DNA of 27,365 nucleotides from assembly GCA_900770165.1 (NCBI GenBank), contig CAAGJJ010000050.1:1-27365 (forward strand). Reading direction: 5' to 3'. The stretch is from Clostridia bacterium (GTDB lineage Bacteria; Bacillota; Clostridia; Oscillospirales; Acutalibacteraceae). Shown here in pieces: positions 6,953-14,233 of this stretch (positions within the stretch are counted from its first letter, which is position 1; each line of letters opens with the position of its first letter). Below the pieces are notes generated by a model, which was not told the DNA's origin, did not search any database, and worked only from the letters and a program-made list of their open reading frames with translations. The position numbers and the translations under genes are program-made.

Positions 6953-7969
6953 ATGGGATACAATAAAGAAATATATGAATCTGCAAATAGAATTCTAGAA
7001 AATCGACGTCAAAAAGCTAAACAAGAGGCTAAATCAAGACAAGACATATTTTACATACGTTGTCCTAGAGCTAAAGAGATAAAAAAACTTCTTGCATCTA
7101 CTGCAATAAACACAGCAAAGGCTGTATTGAATGGTGCTGATACCAAACAACAATTAACTTTATTAAAAGATAAAAATTTAGAACTGCAAAAAGAACTTTC
7201 TTCTCTTCTTAGATCTTCTGGGCTCTCTGAAGATTATTTAGATATAAAATATACATGTTCTAAATGCAATGATGAAGGATATATTGATGGTAAAATGTGT
7301 TCTTGTATGAAAACAATTTTACGTAACGAAGCATTCAACAAATTAAACGAACTTTCACCATTATCTTTATGCACATTCGATTCATTCTCTTTAGAATACT
7401 ATCCAACAACACAAGCTGGAAAAAATAGTACAATTGAACCCCAAAAAAGAATGGAACAGATTTTAAAATTTTGTAAAAACTATGCTATAAATTTTAATTT
7501 ATCTTCTGCAAACTTACTAATGCAAGGTGCAACAGGATTAGGTAAAACACATTTGTCTTTAGCAATTGCAAGAACTGTTATTAACAAAGGTTATGGAGTA
7601 ATTTATGGTTCAACTCAAAATATTGTTACAAAACTTGAAAGAGAAAGATTTCGATACAACAAAGAAAATGAAGAAACAAGTAGTGAACAATATTTAATAG
7701 ACTGCGATCTTTTAATTCTCGATGATTTAGGCACCGAATTTTCAACATCATTTTCTAACGCAACCATATACAACCTAATTAACTCTAGAATAATGTCTGA
7801 AAAGCCAACCATTATAAGTACTAATTTGTCCATAAGAGAATTAGAAAAAAACTATTCTGAAAGATTTGTATCTAGAATTATGGGTAATAACATTCGATTA
7901 GAATTCCTAGGCAATGATATACGACAACAAAAACAATTAAAAAATATAAAAAAGAAGCAAAATCAATAG
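6953..7969 (+). CDS. DnaC/DnaI-like replicative helicase loader (AAA+ ATPase)
   Basis: A 338-aa ATPase. The N-terminal 100 residues are helical and charged; four Cys (102, 105, 116, 118; CSKC...CSC) form a zinc-binding site as in DnaI. A Walker A GATGLGKT (192-199), a Walker B LLILDDLG (253-260) and a C-terminal 'SERFVSRIMG' (sensor/arginine-finger region) define the AAA+ core. Such proteins deliver the DnaB-type helicase to DNA, working with a DnaD-type partner; the partner is encoded immediately upstream with no gap between stop and start. GGAGG sits 8 bases before the ATG. The TAG stop falls in the loop/stem edge of the terminator. This looks like a chromosomal primosome gene rather than a phage gene, judging by its pairing and by the phage clusters being on the opposite strand. 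Confidence 0.93.
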   Translation: MGYNKEIYESANRILENRRQKAKQEAKSRQDIFYIRCPRAKEIKKLLASTAINTAKAVLNGADTKQQLTLLKDKNLELQKELSSLLRSSGLSEDYLDIKYTCSKCNDEGYIDGKMCSCMKTILRNEAFNKLNELSPLSLCTFDSFSLEYYPTTQAGKNSTIEPQKRMEQILKFCKNYAINFNLSSANLLMQGATGLGKTHLSLAIARTVINKGYGVIYGSTQNIVTKLERERFRYNKENEETSSEQYLIDCDLLILDDLGTEFSTSFSNATIYNLINSRIMSEKPTIISTNLSIRELEKNYSERFVSRIMGNNIRLEFLGNDIRQQKQLKNIKKKQNQ

Positions 7970-7980
7970 ATTTTGCTTCT
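7953..7980. terminator. Two-way terminator between the helicase-loader gene and prfB
   Basis: A 12-bp perfect stem (7953-7964 with 7969-7980) around a 4-base loop, with an A run before (from about 7948) and a T run after (to 7984). It can end transcription from both sides, as suits two convergent genes. The stop codon of the left gene (7967-7969) lies in the hairpin itself. Confidence 0.85.
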
Positions 7981-8002
7981 TTTTCAATTGCAATATTAAA
8001 TA

Positions 8003-9127
8003 CTAATTTCCATTCATCAAATTATTTAAGCTATTATCCTTCAAATAAGCATTTATAAAACCATCAATGTCTCCATCCATTACAGCATTTATATTTCCCA
8101 TTTCAAAATTTGTTCTATGATCTTTTACCAAGGTATACGGCATAAACACATACGATCTTATCTGAGAACCCCAGCCGATCTCTTTTTGAACACCTTTTAT
8201 ATCTTCTATTTTATCTAAATGCTCCCTTTCTTTAATTTCAATAAGCTTAGATTTCAGCATTTTCATAGCAAGTTCTCTATTCTGATGTTGACTCCTCTCA
8301 TTTTGACATGCAACCACAATACCAGTAGGCAAATGTGTAAGTCTAACAGCAGATGAAGTTTTATTTATATGCTGACCTCCTGCTCCTGACGACCTAAACA
8401 CATCCATCTTTATGTCATCTTGCGATATTTCAACATCAATATCATCATCAATTTCCGGCATTACTTCAAGAGATGCAAAAGAAGTATGTCTTCTTCCTGA
8501 CGAATCGAAAGGTGAAACTCTAACTAATCTATGAACTCCTGCTTCACTTTTCATATATCCATAAGCATTCAATCCCTCTATAAGAACCGATACACTTTTA
8601 AGGCCAGCTTCTTCTCCATCTAAATAATCAAGAGTTTTCACTTTATAGTTATGTCTCTCTCCCCAGTGACAATACATTCTATAAAGCATTTCAACCCAAT
8701 CTTGTGCCTCTGTTCCTCCTGCACCAGCATGGAATGTAAGTATTGCATTGTTAGAATCATATTCACCTGTTAAAAGCGTAGAAAGTCTTAAATTTTCCAG
8801 CTCATTTTTTACTTTATCTAATTCTTGTTGTGCTTCCGGAAGTAACGATAAATCCTCTTCTTCATTCGCAAGCTCTACCAACGCACATGTATCTTCATAC
8901 AGCGAATACAAATTCTTATAACTCGATAATTTATTTTTAAGCAAACTCATCCTTTTAATTATCTTTTGACTACTTTCTGTATCATCCCAAAAGCCAGGCT
9001 TTGAAGCCTGAATATCTAAAGATTCTATTTCTTTTTTTATAGAATCGAGCCCTAAAGCTTCAGATAAATCTTTTATTTCAGGACCTATTTCTTCAAGAAT
9101 AAGCCTAAGTTCATCAAACTGTAACAC
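8003..9127 (-). CDS. prfB: Peptide chain release factor 2 (RF2)
   Basis: A 374-aa class I release factor that recognises UGA/UAA stop codons and triggers peptide release. The SPF tripeptide (205-207, in 'RVSPFDSSGRRHTS') is the RF2-type stop-codon reader, and GGQ (250-252, in 'SSGAGGQHINKTSS') is the catalytic motif. The start is GTG at 9127 behind AAGGTGAT. Many prfB genes need a +1 frameshift at a CTT-TGA-C site around codon 25; here that spot reads through in frame ('ALGLDS', GGG-CTC-GAT), so the autoregulatory shift is absent. In many Firmicutes prfB follows secA; here the upstream neighbour is the phage-like cluster and the gene has its own promoter. Confidence 0.97.
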   Translation of the reverse strand: MLQFDELRLILEEIGPEIKDLSEALGLDSIKKEIESLDIQASKPGFWDDTESSQKIIKRMSLLKNKLSSYKNLYSLYEDTCALVELANEEEDLSLLPEAQQELDKVKNELENLRLSTLLTGEYDSNNAILTFHAGAGGTEAQDWVEMLYRMYCHWGERHNYKVKTLDYLDGEEAGLKSVSVLIEGLNAYGYMKSEAGVHRLVRVSPFDSSGRRHTSFASLEVMPEIDDDIDVEISQDDIKMDVFRSSGAGGQHINKTSSAVRLTHLPTGIVVACQNERSQHQNRELAMKMLKSKLIEIKEREHLDKIEDIKGVQKEIGWGSQIRSYVFMPYTLVKDHRTNFEMGNINAVMDGDIDGFINAYLKDNSLNNLMNGN

Positions 9128-9155
9128 TATATCACCTTCTAAACATGATAAGTTT

Positions 9156-9184
9156 ATTATATCTTATCGTATTTATAAAGTAAA
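9156..9184 (-). promoter_or_regulatory. prfB: Sigma-A promoter of prfB
   Basis: On the minus strand TTTACT (9179-9184), 17-base spacer, TATAAT (9156-9161). It lies between the last phage gene and prfB, so prfB does not depend on phage transcription. I see no convincing terminator between the phage cluster and this promoter, so readthrough from the cluster could add to prfB expression. Confidence 0.75.
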
Positions 9185-9208
9185 GATAGCATAAAAAGGC
9201 TAAAATAA

Positions 9209-9691
9209 CTAACTTACTACACTAAAGTTAAAACTTGTCTCTAAATGAGCTGGAATAAACTCCTCTGCTGCAGCCTGAGCCTCTGCTTCTGTTTTTACGG
9301 TATCGAAAATGTCTGTACAATTTATTGTTATTTTATTGTCTTCAAAATTTTCCGTTATTGTTGCTTTTATTCCAGAGGCCATTAAAGCTTCCTCTAATTT
9401 CTTTTTTGTAAAATCATTAGAAGTAATCGCACCCCTATAAATAAGCATATCACGTCTTTTTGAAACTTCTAAACTATTTCTTACATATCCAAACAATTTT
9501 TCTCTAAGGTTTAGCCCGTAACTTTCAGCAGTTGAAATAAAACACTCTCTTTCTAATTCTAAAAGCTTTAAATTTATCATATCAAGTGCAACTGCATACG
9601 CAGACAGCTCTGCATTTATTATATTATCATCATTCAAGTTATAAAGATTTAAAGGTCTGAGCTTCTTTTTTATAGATATAAGTGAATTCAA
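9209..9691 (-). CDS. Baseplate wedge protein, XkdU/DUF2313-like
   Basis: A 160-aa protein with the layout of the DUF2313 (YmfQ/XkdU) tail proteins: a helical N-terminal half ('LELERECFISTAESYGLNLREKLFG', 'KRRDMLIYRGAI') and a C-terminal half with 'FIPAHLETSFNF', close to the conserved 'PAHL' ending. These proteins sit at the edge of the baseplate next to gpJ and connect to fibres. The start is TTG at 9691, ten bases after AGGAGG; an in-frame TGA lies just upstream, so no longer form is possible. It is the last phage gene: no fibre, holin or lysin gene follows, and prfB begins 80 bases later. Confidence 0.72.
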   Translation of the reverse strand: MNSLISIKKKLRPLNLYNLNDDNIINAELSAYAVALDMINLKLLELERECFISTAESYGLNLREKLFGYVRNSLEVSKRRDMLIYRGAITSNDFTKKKLEEALMASGIKATITENFEDNKITINCTDIFDTVKTEAEAQAAAEEFIPAHLETSFNFSVVS

Positions 9692-9722
9692 TATCCATCA
9701 TCCTCCTAAAAATCTCAAGCAA

Positions 9723-10784
9723 TTAAGCTTCTGTAAAAGTAAGAATCCCCTTAACTGCTAAAGAAGTTTTATTAATCGTTATATCTGCTACAGGAACCGT
9801 TAAAGCATAGTTTTCCACGCCTTCTGTACTAAAAATAGCATTATATAAATCTATCTTTTTTACTGCTTGTCCTATAGATAAAGAATCGAAATAATTCTGT
9901 AATGATACTTTACATGCATTTATAACATCATCTGCTTGATATCCACTTTTAGGTTTAACTGTACCTGTAACAGCAACAGATACCAAACTCGGTGATTTAA
10001 CTTTTGCATCAACATTTATTTCTCTTAATTCATTTATATACGATTGTACTTCTGTAACCAAACTAGAATCTACAGTTCCGCCTTTGCCTGCAATATATAC
10101 ATCTACAGAACCGCTTCCTCTTGGAGTTGCAACAACACTAACCGAATTAACTTCATCAAAACTTAACGCACAATCTCTATAAAAAGCACAATTCGTTCCA
10201 TTAGAAATATTTTCATAGCTGAAAAGAATTCGTTCTCTAAGCTTTTCGTCAGACTCTTGATCGTTTCCACCTGTAAATGCAGTTGTATTTGTAACAGACC
10301 CCATTCCAGCGGGAATTGTAACCATTACACAGATATTTCCAACAGCTACATTTGTATTAGAACCTCCTACCTCAGACTGTGCTTCAACTGTAACAGATAA
10401 TTCTCCTGCTGGTAATGTCACATCTTCAACTGTAACAACTCTTACAATATCTGAGCCATTTGTAGAGCATACAGTTCCCTTTGGTATACTTATATCATAT
10501 GTAACTTTAGAAGGTCTTGAAAATTTTAAAATCCCCTTCGATTTAGAGGCTGCTTTTCTTTCAATGCCCCTTTCCTGCGCATGGTAATCTAGTTGTTTTC
10601 CAATAGCTGTTTGAGGAAACATTTGATTTTTAAGCCATTCAATATTAGTATCTATAGAAAATAATTCTGCTGCAAGAACTTTTAATCTTATTCCTATATC
10701 TGAAGCATCATCTGCCTCAAAACCAGCTAATTCTTTAAATTTTCCTTGCATACTAGTTAATATTTCTTCATATGTACTGCTCAA
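9723..10784 (-). CDS. Baseplate J-family protein (XkdT/gpJ-like)
   Basis: A 353-aa protein. The N-terminal helical part ('DIGIRLKVLAAELFSIDTNIEWLKNQMFPQTA', then 'LDYHAQERGIERK') and the beta-rich core ('GTVCSTNG', 'VEAQSEVGGSNTNVAVG', 'TAFTGGNDQESDEKLRERI', 'VVATPRGSGSVDVYI') are the standard Baseplate_J pattern. It forms the wedge ring that triggers sheath contraction. The TTG start at 10784 overlaps the TGA of the gp25-like gene (TTGA) and has GGAGG 7 bases before, indicating translational coupling. Confidence 0.93.
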   Translation of the reverse strand: MSSTYEEILTSMQGKFKELAGFEADDASDIGIRLKVLAAELFSIDTNIEWLKNQMFPQTAIGKQLDYHAQERGIERKAASKSKGILKFSRPSKVTYDISIPKGTVCSTNGSDIVRVVTVEDVTLPAGELSVTVEAQSEVGGSNTNVAVGNICVMVTIPAGMGSVTNTTAFTGGNDQESDEKLRERILFSYENISNGTNCAFYRDCALSFDEVNSVSVVATPRGSGSVDVYIAGKGGTVDSSLVTEVQSYINELREINVDAKVKSPSLVSVAVTGTVKPKSGYQADDVINACKVSLQNYFDSLSIGQAVKKIDLYNAIFSTEGVENYALTVPVADITINKTSLAVKGILTFTEA

Positions 10785-11131
10785 AATACAACCTCCATTT
10801 CTTTTTTATTATTATTTACACGCAAAACTACATTCAACTTTAAATTTTCACTAGAGTTAATAAACTCTGTTGAAACATCATCAACTAAAACATTTGACAT
10901 GGGCTTTAAAGCCTCTTTCACCATACTTAAAGCTCTACTCTTAATACTTGTAGATGTTGTTTTTTTTAATTCATATAAATCACTGCCAAGGTTAGTATCG
11001 TAAATAAAACTTCCTTTTCTTACAGTTAACCTAATAAGAGCCCTTTGTAAAATTTCTTGTATGCCATAAATTGAAATAGGAATTCCATTAGAGTCTAGCA
11101 TAAAATCTCCATTACTTATAGCTGTATCCAT
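10781..11131 (-). CDS. gp25-like baseplate protein (XkdS/DUF2634-like)
   Basis: A 116-aa protein with the gp25/W-like fold signature: 'LQRALIRLTVRKGSFIYDTNLGSDLYEL' near the middle followed by 'MVKEALKPMSNVLVDDV' and C-terminal beta strands. gp25-like subunits join the wedge to the first sheath ring and nucleate sheath assembly. A clear GGAGG precedes the ATG, and the gene overlaps gpJ by four bases. Order spike, gp25, J, wedge is that of PBSX. Confidence 0.85.
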   Translation of the reverse strand: MDTAISNGDFMLDSNGIPISIYGIQEILQRALIRLTVRKGSFIYDTNLGSDLYELKKTTSTSIKSRALSMVKEALKPMSNVLVDDVSTEFINSSENLKLNVVLRVNNNKKEMEVVF

Positions 11132-11134
11132 TGT

Positions 11135-11485
11135 CTAACCTCCTATAGCTGGAATTGTGGTTCCGTTAATTACAACCTCACCATTATTTTTAAGAATTAT
11201 TTTTGCTCCACCAGACGAGTACAACATTAATTCTCCTTCTTTTAAATTCATACCTTCTTTAATAACACCAATACAAATGTTTTCCTCTCCAATAGGAATA
11301 ACTGCCACTTTGTCTCCTTGATTAGGTACATAAGCTATTCCCTTCGGTGAAGCTATACTTATATCTCTATATTCATCTGAATTTTGTACAATAATCTTTT
11401 CGCCTTCAACCATTGTTACATCACCAATTGAGGCCTTTCTTATTTTTAACTTATCATCTACTGCTATTTTATTTGATATCCACAT
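11135..11485 (-). CDS. Baseplate spike / gpV-like small protein (XkdR position)
   Basis: A 116-aa beta-rich protein with OB-fold-like spacing ('IVQNSDEYRDISIASPKGIAY', 'GDKVAVIPIGEENICIGVI') and a C-terminal repeat-like tail ('SGGAKIILKNNGEVVINGTTIP') that resembles the start of a spike beta-helix. It is probably the small spike or baseplate V protein that tips the tube. The frame is open to 11533 within the upstream gene; the ATG at 11485, behind AGGAGAAATAAG and one base after the upstream stop, is the natural start. Assignment rests on fold pattern and gene order. Confidence 0.7.
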   Translation of the reverse strand: MWISNKIAVDDKLKIRKASIGDVTMVEGEKIIVQNSDEYRDISIASPKGIAYVPNQGDKVAVIPIGEENICIGVIKEGMNLKEGELMLYSSGGAKIILKNNGEVVINGTTIPAIGG

Positions 11486-11486
11486 C

Positions 11487-12425
11487 TTATTTCTCCTCAT
11501 ACATTGTAAGTTCCGTAACTTCTCCAAATGCATCCATAGAATATTTAATCTTACTAATATGCAAATTCTCTAACTTGCCTAAAAGTTTATCTTCTATTGT
11601 AACCATACATCCAATATCTGTATTTATCATTCCAACACAAGAAACCTTTATTTCAGAACTTTTTTTATTTGCATCATCAATAACTCGCTGCGCATAATTA
11701 ACAGGTATATTTGTATTATCATATAAATTTAAATATCTTCTTCTTTTTACTCCAGATTTAATTGCATATTCATCAACAGCCTTAATTGAGTATGAAGATT
11801 CCTTTCCGGCTCTTACAAAAACTTCAGAAATTTTGTTATATCTTTTTATGTTTTTACTTATACTTTTATATTTTGTTTGACCGTCAAAATTATTTAAATA
11901 AACATTTTTGCTTTCATCAAACTTTCCAGATGCATTAATAGTGCCATTGCTACTTATTCTAGGTTTTGTGTACAAAAACATTGTACAAAATTTTTCTAAT
12001 ACATCCCATTCACTCATACCTTTATAAACAATAAATTCTTTTGAAAATAATTTATTGTTTCCAACAAACTTTGTAAACCCATAGGGCATTATGTGCCTAT
12101 TAAAAATAATTTCTAAAGAAGTATTACTATAACTTTGTGGCAAAGCACTATTATCTATAAGCAATGCTGCTGTGCTCCTGGCATAAATTTTAAATAGCTT
12201 TCCAGAACTAGTTATATCAACAATCTGTTCATCTAAAATCCCATTGAAAATTATATCATCACAACAATATACTTTTATGTATTTAAGTTCTTCAATAAAA
12301 TCTTCATAACAAAAAACTACATATAAATCATCAGCAGGTGCATCATCCGATTTATTAATTCTCACTGATATTGGGTTCCCTAGATCAATTGTTTTCCCTG
12401 TTATTGTTGTTCCCTTATATATCAT
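11487..12425 (-). CDS. Tail hub protein, XkdQ-like (gp27/gpD superfamily)
   Basis: A 312-aa protein with the hub arrangement: an N-terminal beta barrel ('NPISVRINKSDDAPADDLYVVF', 'IKVYCCDDIIFNGILDEQ'), a 'DNSALPQSYSNTSLEIIFNRHIMPYGF' helix region and 'YKGMSEWDVLEKFCTMFLYTKPRISSNG', which is typical of XkdQ. It forms the trimeric hub between tube and spike. There is no lysozyme or NlpC/P60 domain attached. The ATG overlaps the stop of the LysM gene (ATGA). Confidence 0.85.
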   Translation of the reverse strand: MIYKGTTITGKTIDLGNPISVRINKSDDAPADDLYVVFCYEDFIEELKYIKVYCCDDIIFNGILDEQIVDITSSGKLFKIYARSTAALLIDNSALPQSYSNTSLEIIFNRHIMPYGFTKFVGNNKLFSKEFIVYKGMSEWDVLEKFCTMFLYTKPRISSNGTINASGKFDESKNVYLNNFDGQTKYKSISKNIKRYNKISEVFVRAGKESSYSIKAVDEYAIKSGVKRRRYLNLYDNTNIPVNYAQRVIDDANKKSSEIKVSCVGMINTDIGCMVTIEDKLLGKLENLHISKIKYSMDAFGEVTELTMYEEK

Positions 12426-12949
12426 GGTAAAATCACCTTCTGACCAATTACTAATTCATCTGGTCTTTTAATCTGCGGATTTTCTTTTAATAGTTTATCT
12501 ATAGAAATTGAATATAAATTTGCTATCGACCATAATGTGTCCCCTCGTTTTATTGTATAATCGTCTCCAGATTTCAAAATATCATAGCTTCCTTTTTCTA
12601 TAACATTTTCCCAAAATTCGAACTCATACCTTACAAAATCTGGGTTAGAATCAGCCAATAAATCAAGCGAAACAAAAGCAGCTAAAAATGGGCTTAACTT
12701 AGGTAATTTAAGATATTTTACTTCACCTAATTTGAACACCATATAAAGCTCATTATATTGTTCTATTGCATCATCCCCAAAAAACTCTCCATACCCTTTA
12801 ACTATTCTTTTTTTCCTTCCGTAATCTTGAAAAATATTACCAAAAAAAGGTATAATTTGCTCTTTAATATTTCTTTCCTCATTAATCTCTATTTTTTTAG
12901 GGTTAAATTTCCATTTATAATCCCCATATTCCATATTTTCTAATCTCAC
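12422..12949 (-). CDS. LysM-domain tail protein, XkdP-like
   Basis: A 175-aa protein. The first 120 residues resemble the gp53/XkdP tail domain; residues 131-174 are one LysM module ('YTIKRGDTLWSIANLYSIS' onward). XkdP-type proteins sit between the tube tip and baseplate. The start is GTG at 12949, overlapping the TAG of the preceding small gene by one base. This is the only recognisable peptidoglycan-related domain in the headed cluster; no cell-wall hydrolase gene was found. Confidence 0.9.
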   Translation of the reverse strand: MRLENMEYGDYKWKFNPKKIEINEERNIKEQIIPFFGNIFQDYGRKKRIVKGYGEFFGDDAIEQYNELYMVFKLGEVKYLKLPKLSPFLAAFVSLDLLADSNPDFVRYEFEFWENVIEKGSYDILKSGDDYTIKRGDTLWSIANLYSISIDKLLKENPQIKRPDELVIGQKVILP

Positions 12950-13239
12950 TAATATTCACCACCAATATCTATATCTAGATTACATTGGTATCTTCTTAAA
13001 TCTCGTTCAAAATTTTCAGAAACGACTTCTGCATCTAAAGAATTTCTTTTCTCAGTAATCTTGTTATATACGTATACCTTTTCACTAGAATTTTCTTCGT
13101 CTACTTTTTCACTGCTGTTAGTATAATTTATATAACTTCTACTTTTAGTATTTATATTTAAAGGTAGCTTTAAATCTTTTTCTCTATTTTTTAAGGCAAT
13201 TTTCCTATTAAGTTCAAAACCAATATCAAAAATTTCCAT
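12949..13239 (-). CDS. 96-aa protein of unknown function in the tape-measure position
   Basis: In PBSX-like operons the gene between the tail chaperone and the LysM gene is the long tape measure (around 1000 aa or more). Here there is only this ORF. It starts at ATG 13239 eight bases after GAGGT; the open frame extends to 13326 but that part overlaps the frameshift product's coding region. The product opens 'MEIFDIGFELNRKIALKNRE', is charged and probably helical at both ends, has a Ser/Asn/Glu-rich middle and ends 'IDIGGEY'. I see no hydrophobic core, zinc motif or phage-tail repeat. It could be a remnant of a deleted tape measure, a true miniature tape measure or an unrelated small tail protein. 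Confidence 0.6.
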   Translation of the reverse strand: MEIFDIGFELNRKIALKNREKDLKLPLNINTKSRSYINYTNSSEKVDEENSSEKVYVYNKITEKRNSLDAEVVSENFERDLRRYQCNLDIDIGGEY

Positions 13240-13258
13240 ACTAAGTACCTCTACCATA

Positions 13259-13836
13259 TTATTTAAACTTGTTAATATCAAAATTTGCATTAACTTCAAA
13301 TTCTGAGTTTTCACTTTCTTCATCATCTAACATCATATTTATATAACAATATATATAATCGCCATCACACATATCTTTAGCTTCTTTTGACGTAGGCAAT
13401 TTATTAAACTCCTTTAATACTTTCCATATAACTCTTTGTTTTTGCGTGTTTAGTTTTTTTTTAGATTTAAAGTATCTGTAGGAGAAAGATTATTAAAGTT
13501 CAAAAAATTATCCTTTACCCTAACATATTCCTCAGCAATCTTAAAAAGTTCTTCAGATGTAAGTAAACTAACTACATTTGAGCCACTTTCAAAAGCTCTT
13601 TTATTTCTTCTATTGTATAAACACATATATGCAAGACAAGCATTTTCTGCAATTGGTATAGCTATTTTTTCTCTTGCTCCATTTTTAACTAGTTCATCAG
13701 CTAATTTTTGCGCTATCGAATCGCACATTAACGCTTCATAAACAGATAAAAGTTTTAAATATAAATTTCTACCAGCAACCTTAATTGGTTCTCTAATATC
13801 AGTTCCACCAAGCAATAACGTATTATTTTTTCTCAT
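13259..13836 (-). CDS. Tail assembly chaperone, long (GT) form made by -1 programmed frameshift
   Basis: Reading the upstream chaperone frame to the A-AAA-AAC heptamer (13459 to 13453) and slipping one base back gives 64 extra codons ending at TAA 13261-13259, for a 192-aa product. The extension begins 'LNTQKQRVIWKVLKEFNKL', continues 'PTSKEAKDMCDGDYIYCYINM' in part and is acidic at its end. This G/GT pattern, in which a few percent of ribosomes shift near the end of the short chaperone gene, is conserved across long-tailed phages (known for lambda G-T and PBSX relatives). The extension frame has no start of its own before the slip site, supporting a fusion. Confidence 0.8.
13450..13836 (-). 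CDS. Tail assembly chaperone, short (G) form, XkdN-like
   Basis: A 128-aa, mostly helical protein in the XkdN position between tube and tape-measure genes. Motifs: 'LLGGTDIREPIKVAGRNLYLKLLS' and 'LLTSEELFKIAEEYVRVKDNF', typical of clostridial XkdN-type chaperones. The short form coats the tape measure during tail assembly, and the long form recruits the tube. The ATG overlaps the tube stop codon (ATGA). The frame ends in TAA right after the slippery A run. Confidence 0.8.
   Translation of the reverse strand: MRKNNTLLLGGTDIREPIKVAGRNLYLKLLSVYEALMCDSIAQKLADELVKNGAREKIAIPIAENACLAYMCLYNRRNKRAFESGSNVVSLLTSEELFKIAEEYVRVKDNFLNFNNLSPTDTLNLKKN
13453..13459 (-). promoter_or_regulatory. A-AAA-AAC slippery heptamer within a run of nine A
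   Basis: On the transcript the last codons are CTA-AAA-AAA-AAC-TAA. The heptamer fits X-XXY-YYZ for a -1 shift and lies one codon before the stop. The stop right after the site can itself pause ribosomes. I do not see a strong hairpin directly after it, though weak pairing is possible. Confidence 0.8.
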
Positions 13837-14225
13837 TGTACAATCTCCATTCTTTTTGCAGATATAATTCGAATGTTTTCAAGAATTGTATCATTAACAC
13901 TTGCAGATTCATTTATTCCAATCCATTCGCAATTAGAATAAACTATTTTTCTATCTGGTTTTACAATAACCAAGTTAAAATCTTTAAGATTGTAAAAATT
14001 TATACAGTCACCATCCAAGTCACAGCATGAATATATCCTTGAAAGTTCAATTAAATGATTAATTTTACCTGTAATAACACCCACGGGTTCTTTTTCTCCA
14101 AGTGCTTCTATATATTTACTATCTTGAATAGACTTTGCTTTATAGCTTTCAACAACCGCCAACTTTTTTCCATTAACCTCTATGTAAATATCTTGACTTG
14201 TAGGAAATCTAATTTTCATCATCAT
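13833..14225 (-). CDS. Tail tube protein, XkdM-like
   Basis: A 130-aa protein immediately after the sheath gene, in the XkdM (phage tail tube) position. The central part ('GEKEPVGVITGKINHLIELSRIYSC') and the C-terminal 'CEWIGINESASVNDTILENIRIISAKRMEI' fit the tube barrel with its typical final strand. Three ATG codons in a row (14225, 14222, 14219) follow GGAGGG; spacing of 4, 7 and 10 bases makes the second or third at least as likely as the first. Overlaps the chaperone gene by four bases. Confidence 0.82.
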   Translation of the reverse strand: MMMKIRFPTSQDIYIEVNGKKLAVVESYKAKSIQDSKYIEALGEKEPVGVITGKINHLIELSRIYSCCDLDGDCINFYNLKDFNLVIVKPDRKIVYSNCEWIGINESASVNDTILENIRIISAKRMEIVQ

Positions 14226-14233
14226 TATCCCTC

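Noticed and set aside
8003..9127. Programmed +1 frameshift in prfB
   Set aside because: No in-frame TGA or CTT-TGA site exists; the reading frame is continuous from GTG to the stop.
12949..13326. Longer form (125 aa) of the tape-measure-position ORF starting at 13326
   Set aside because: Its first 29 residues overlap the frameshift extension of the chaperone; the ATG at 13239 has a better ribosome binding site and starts just after that extension ends.
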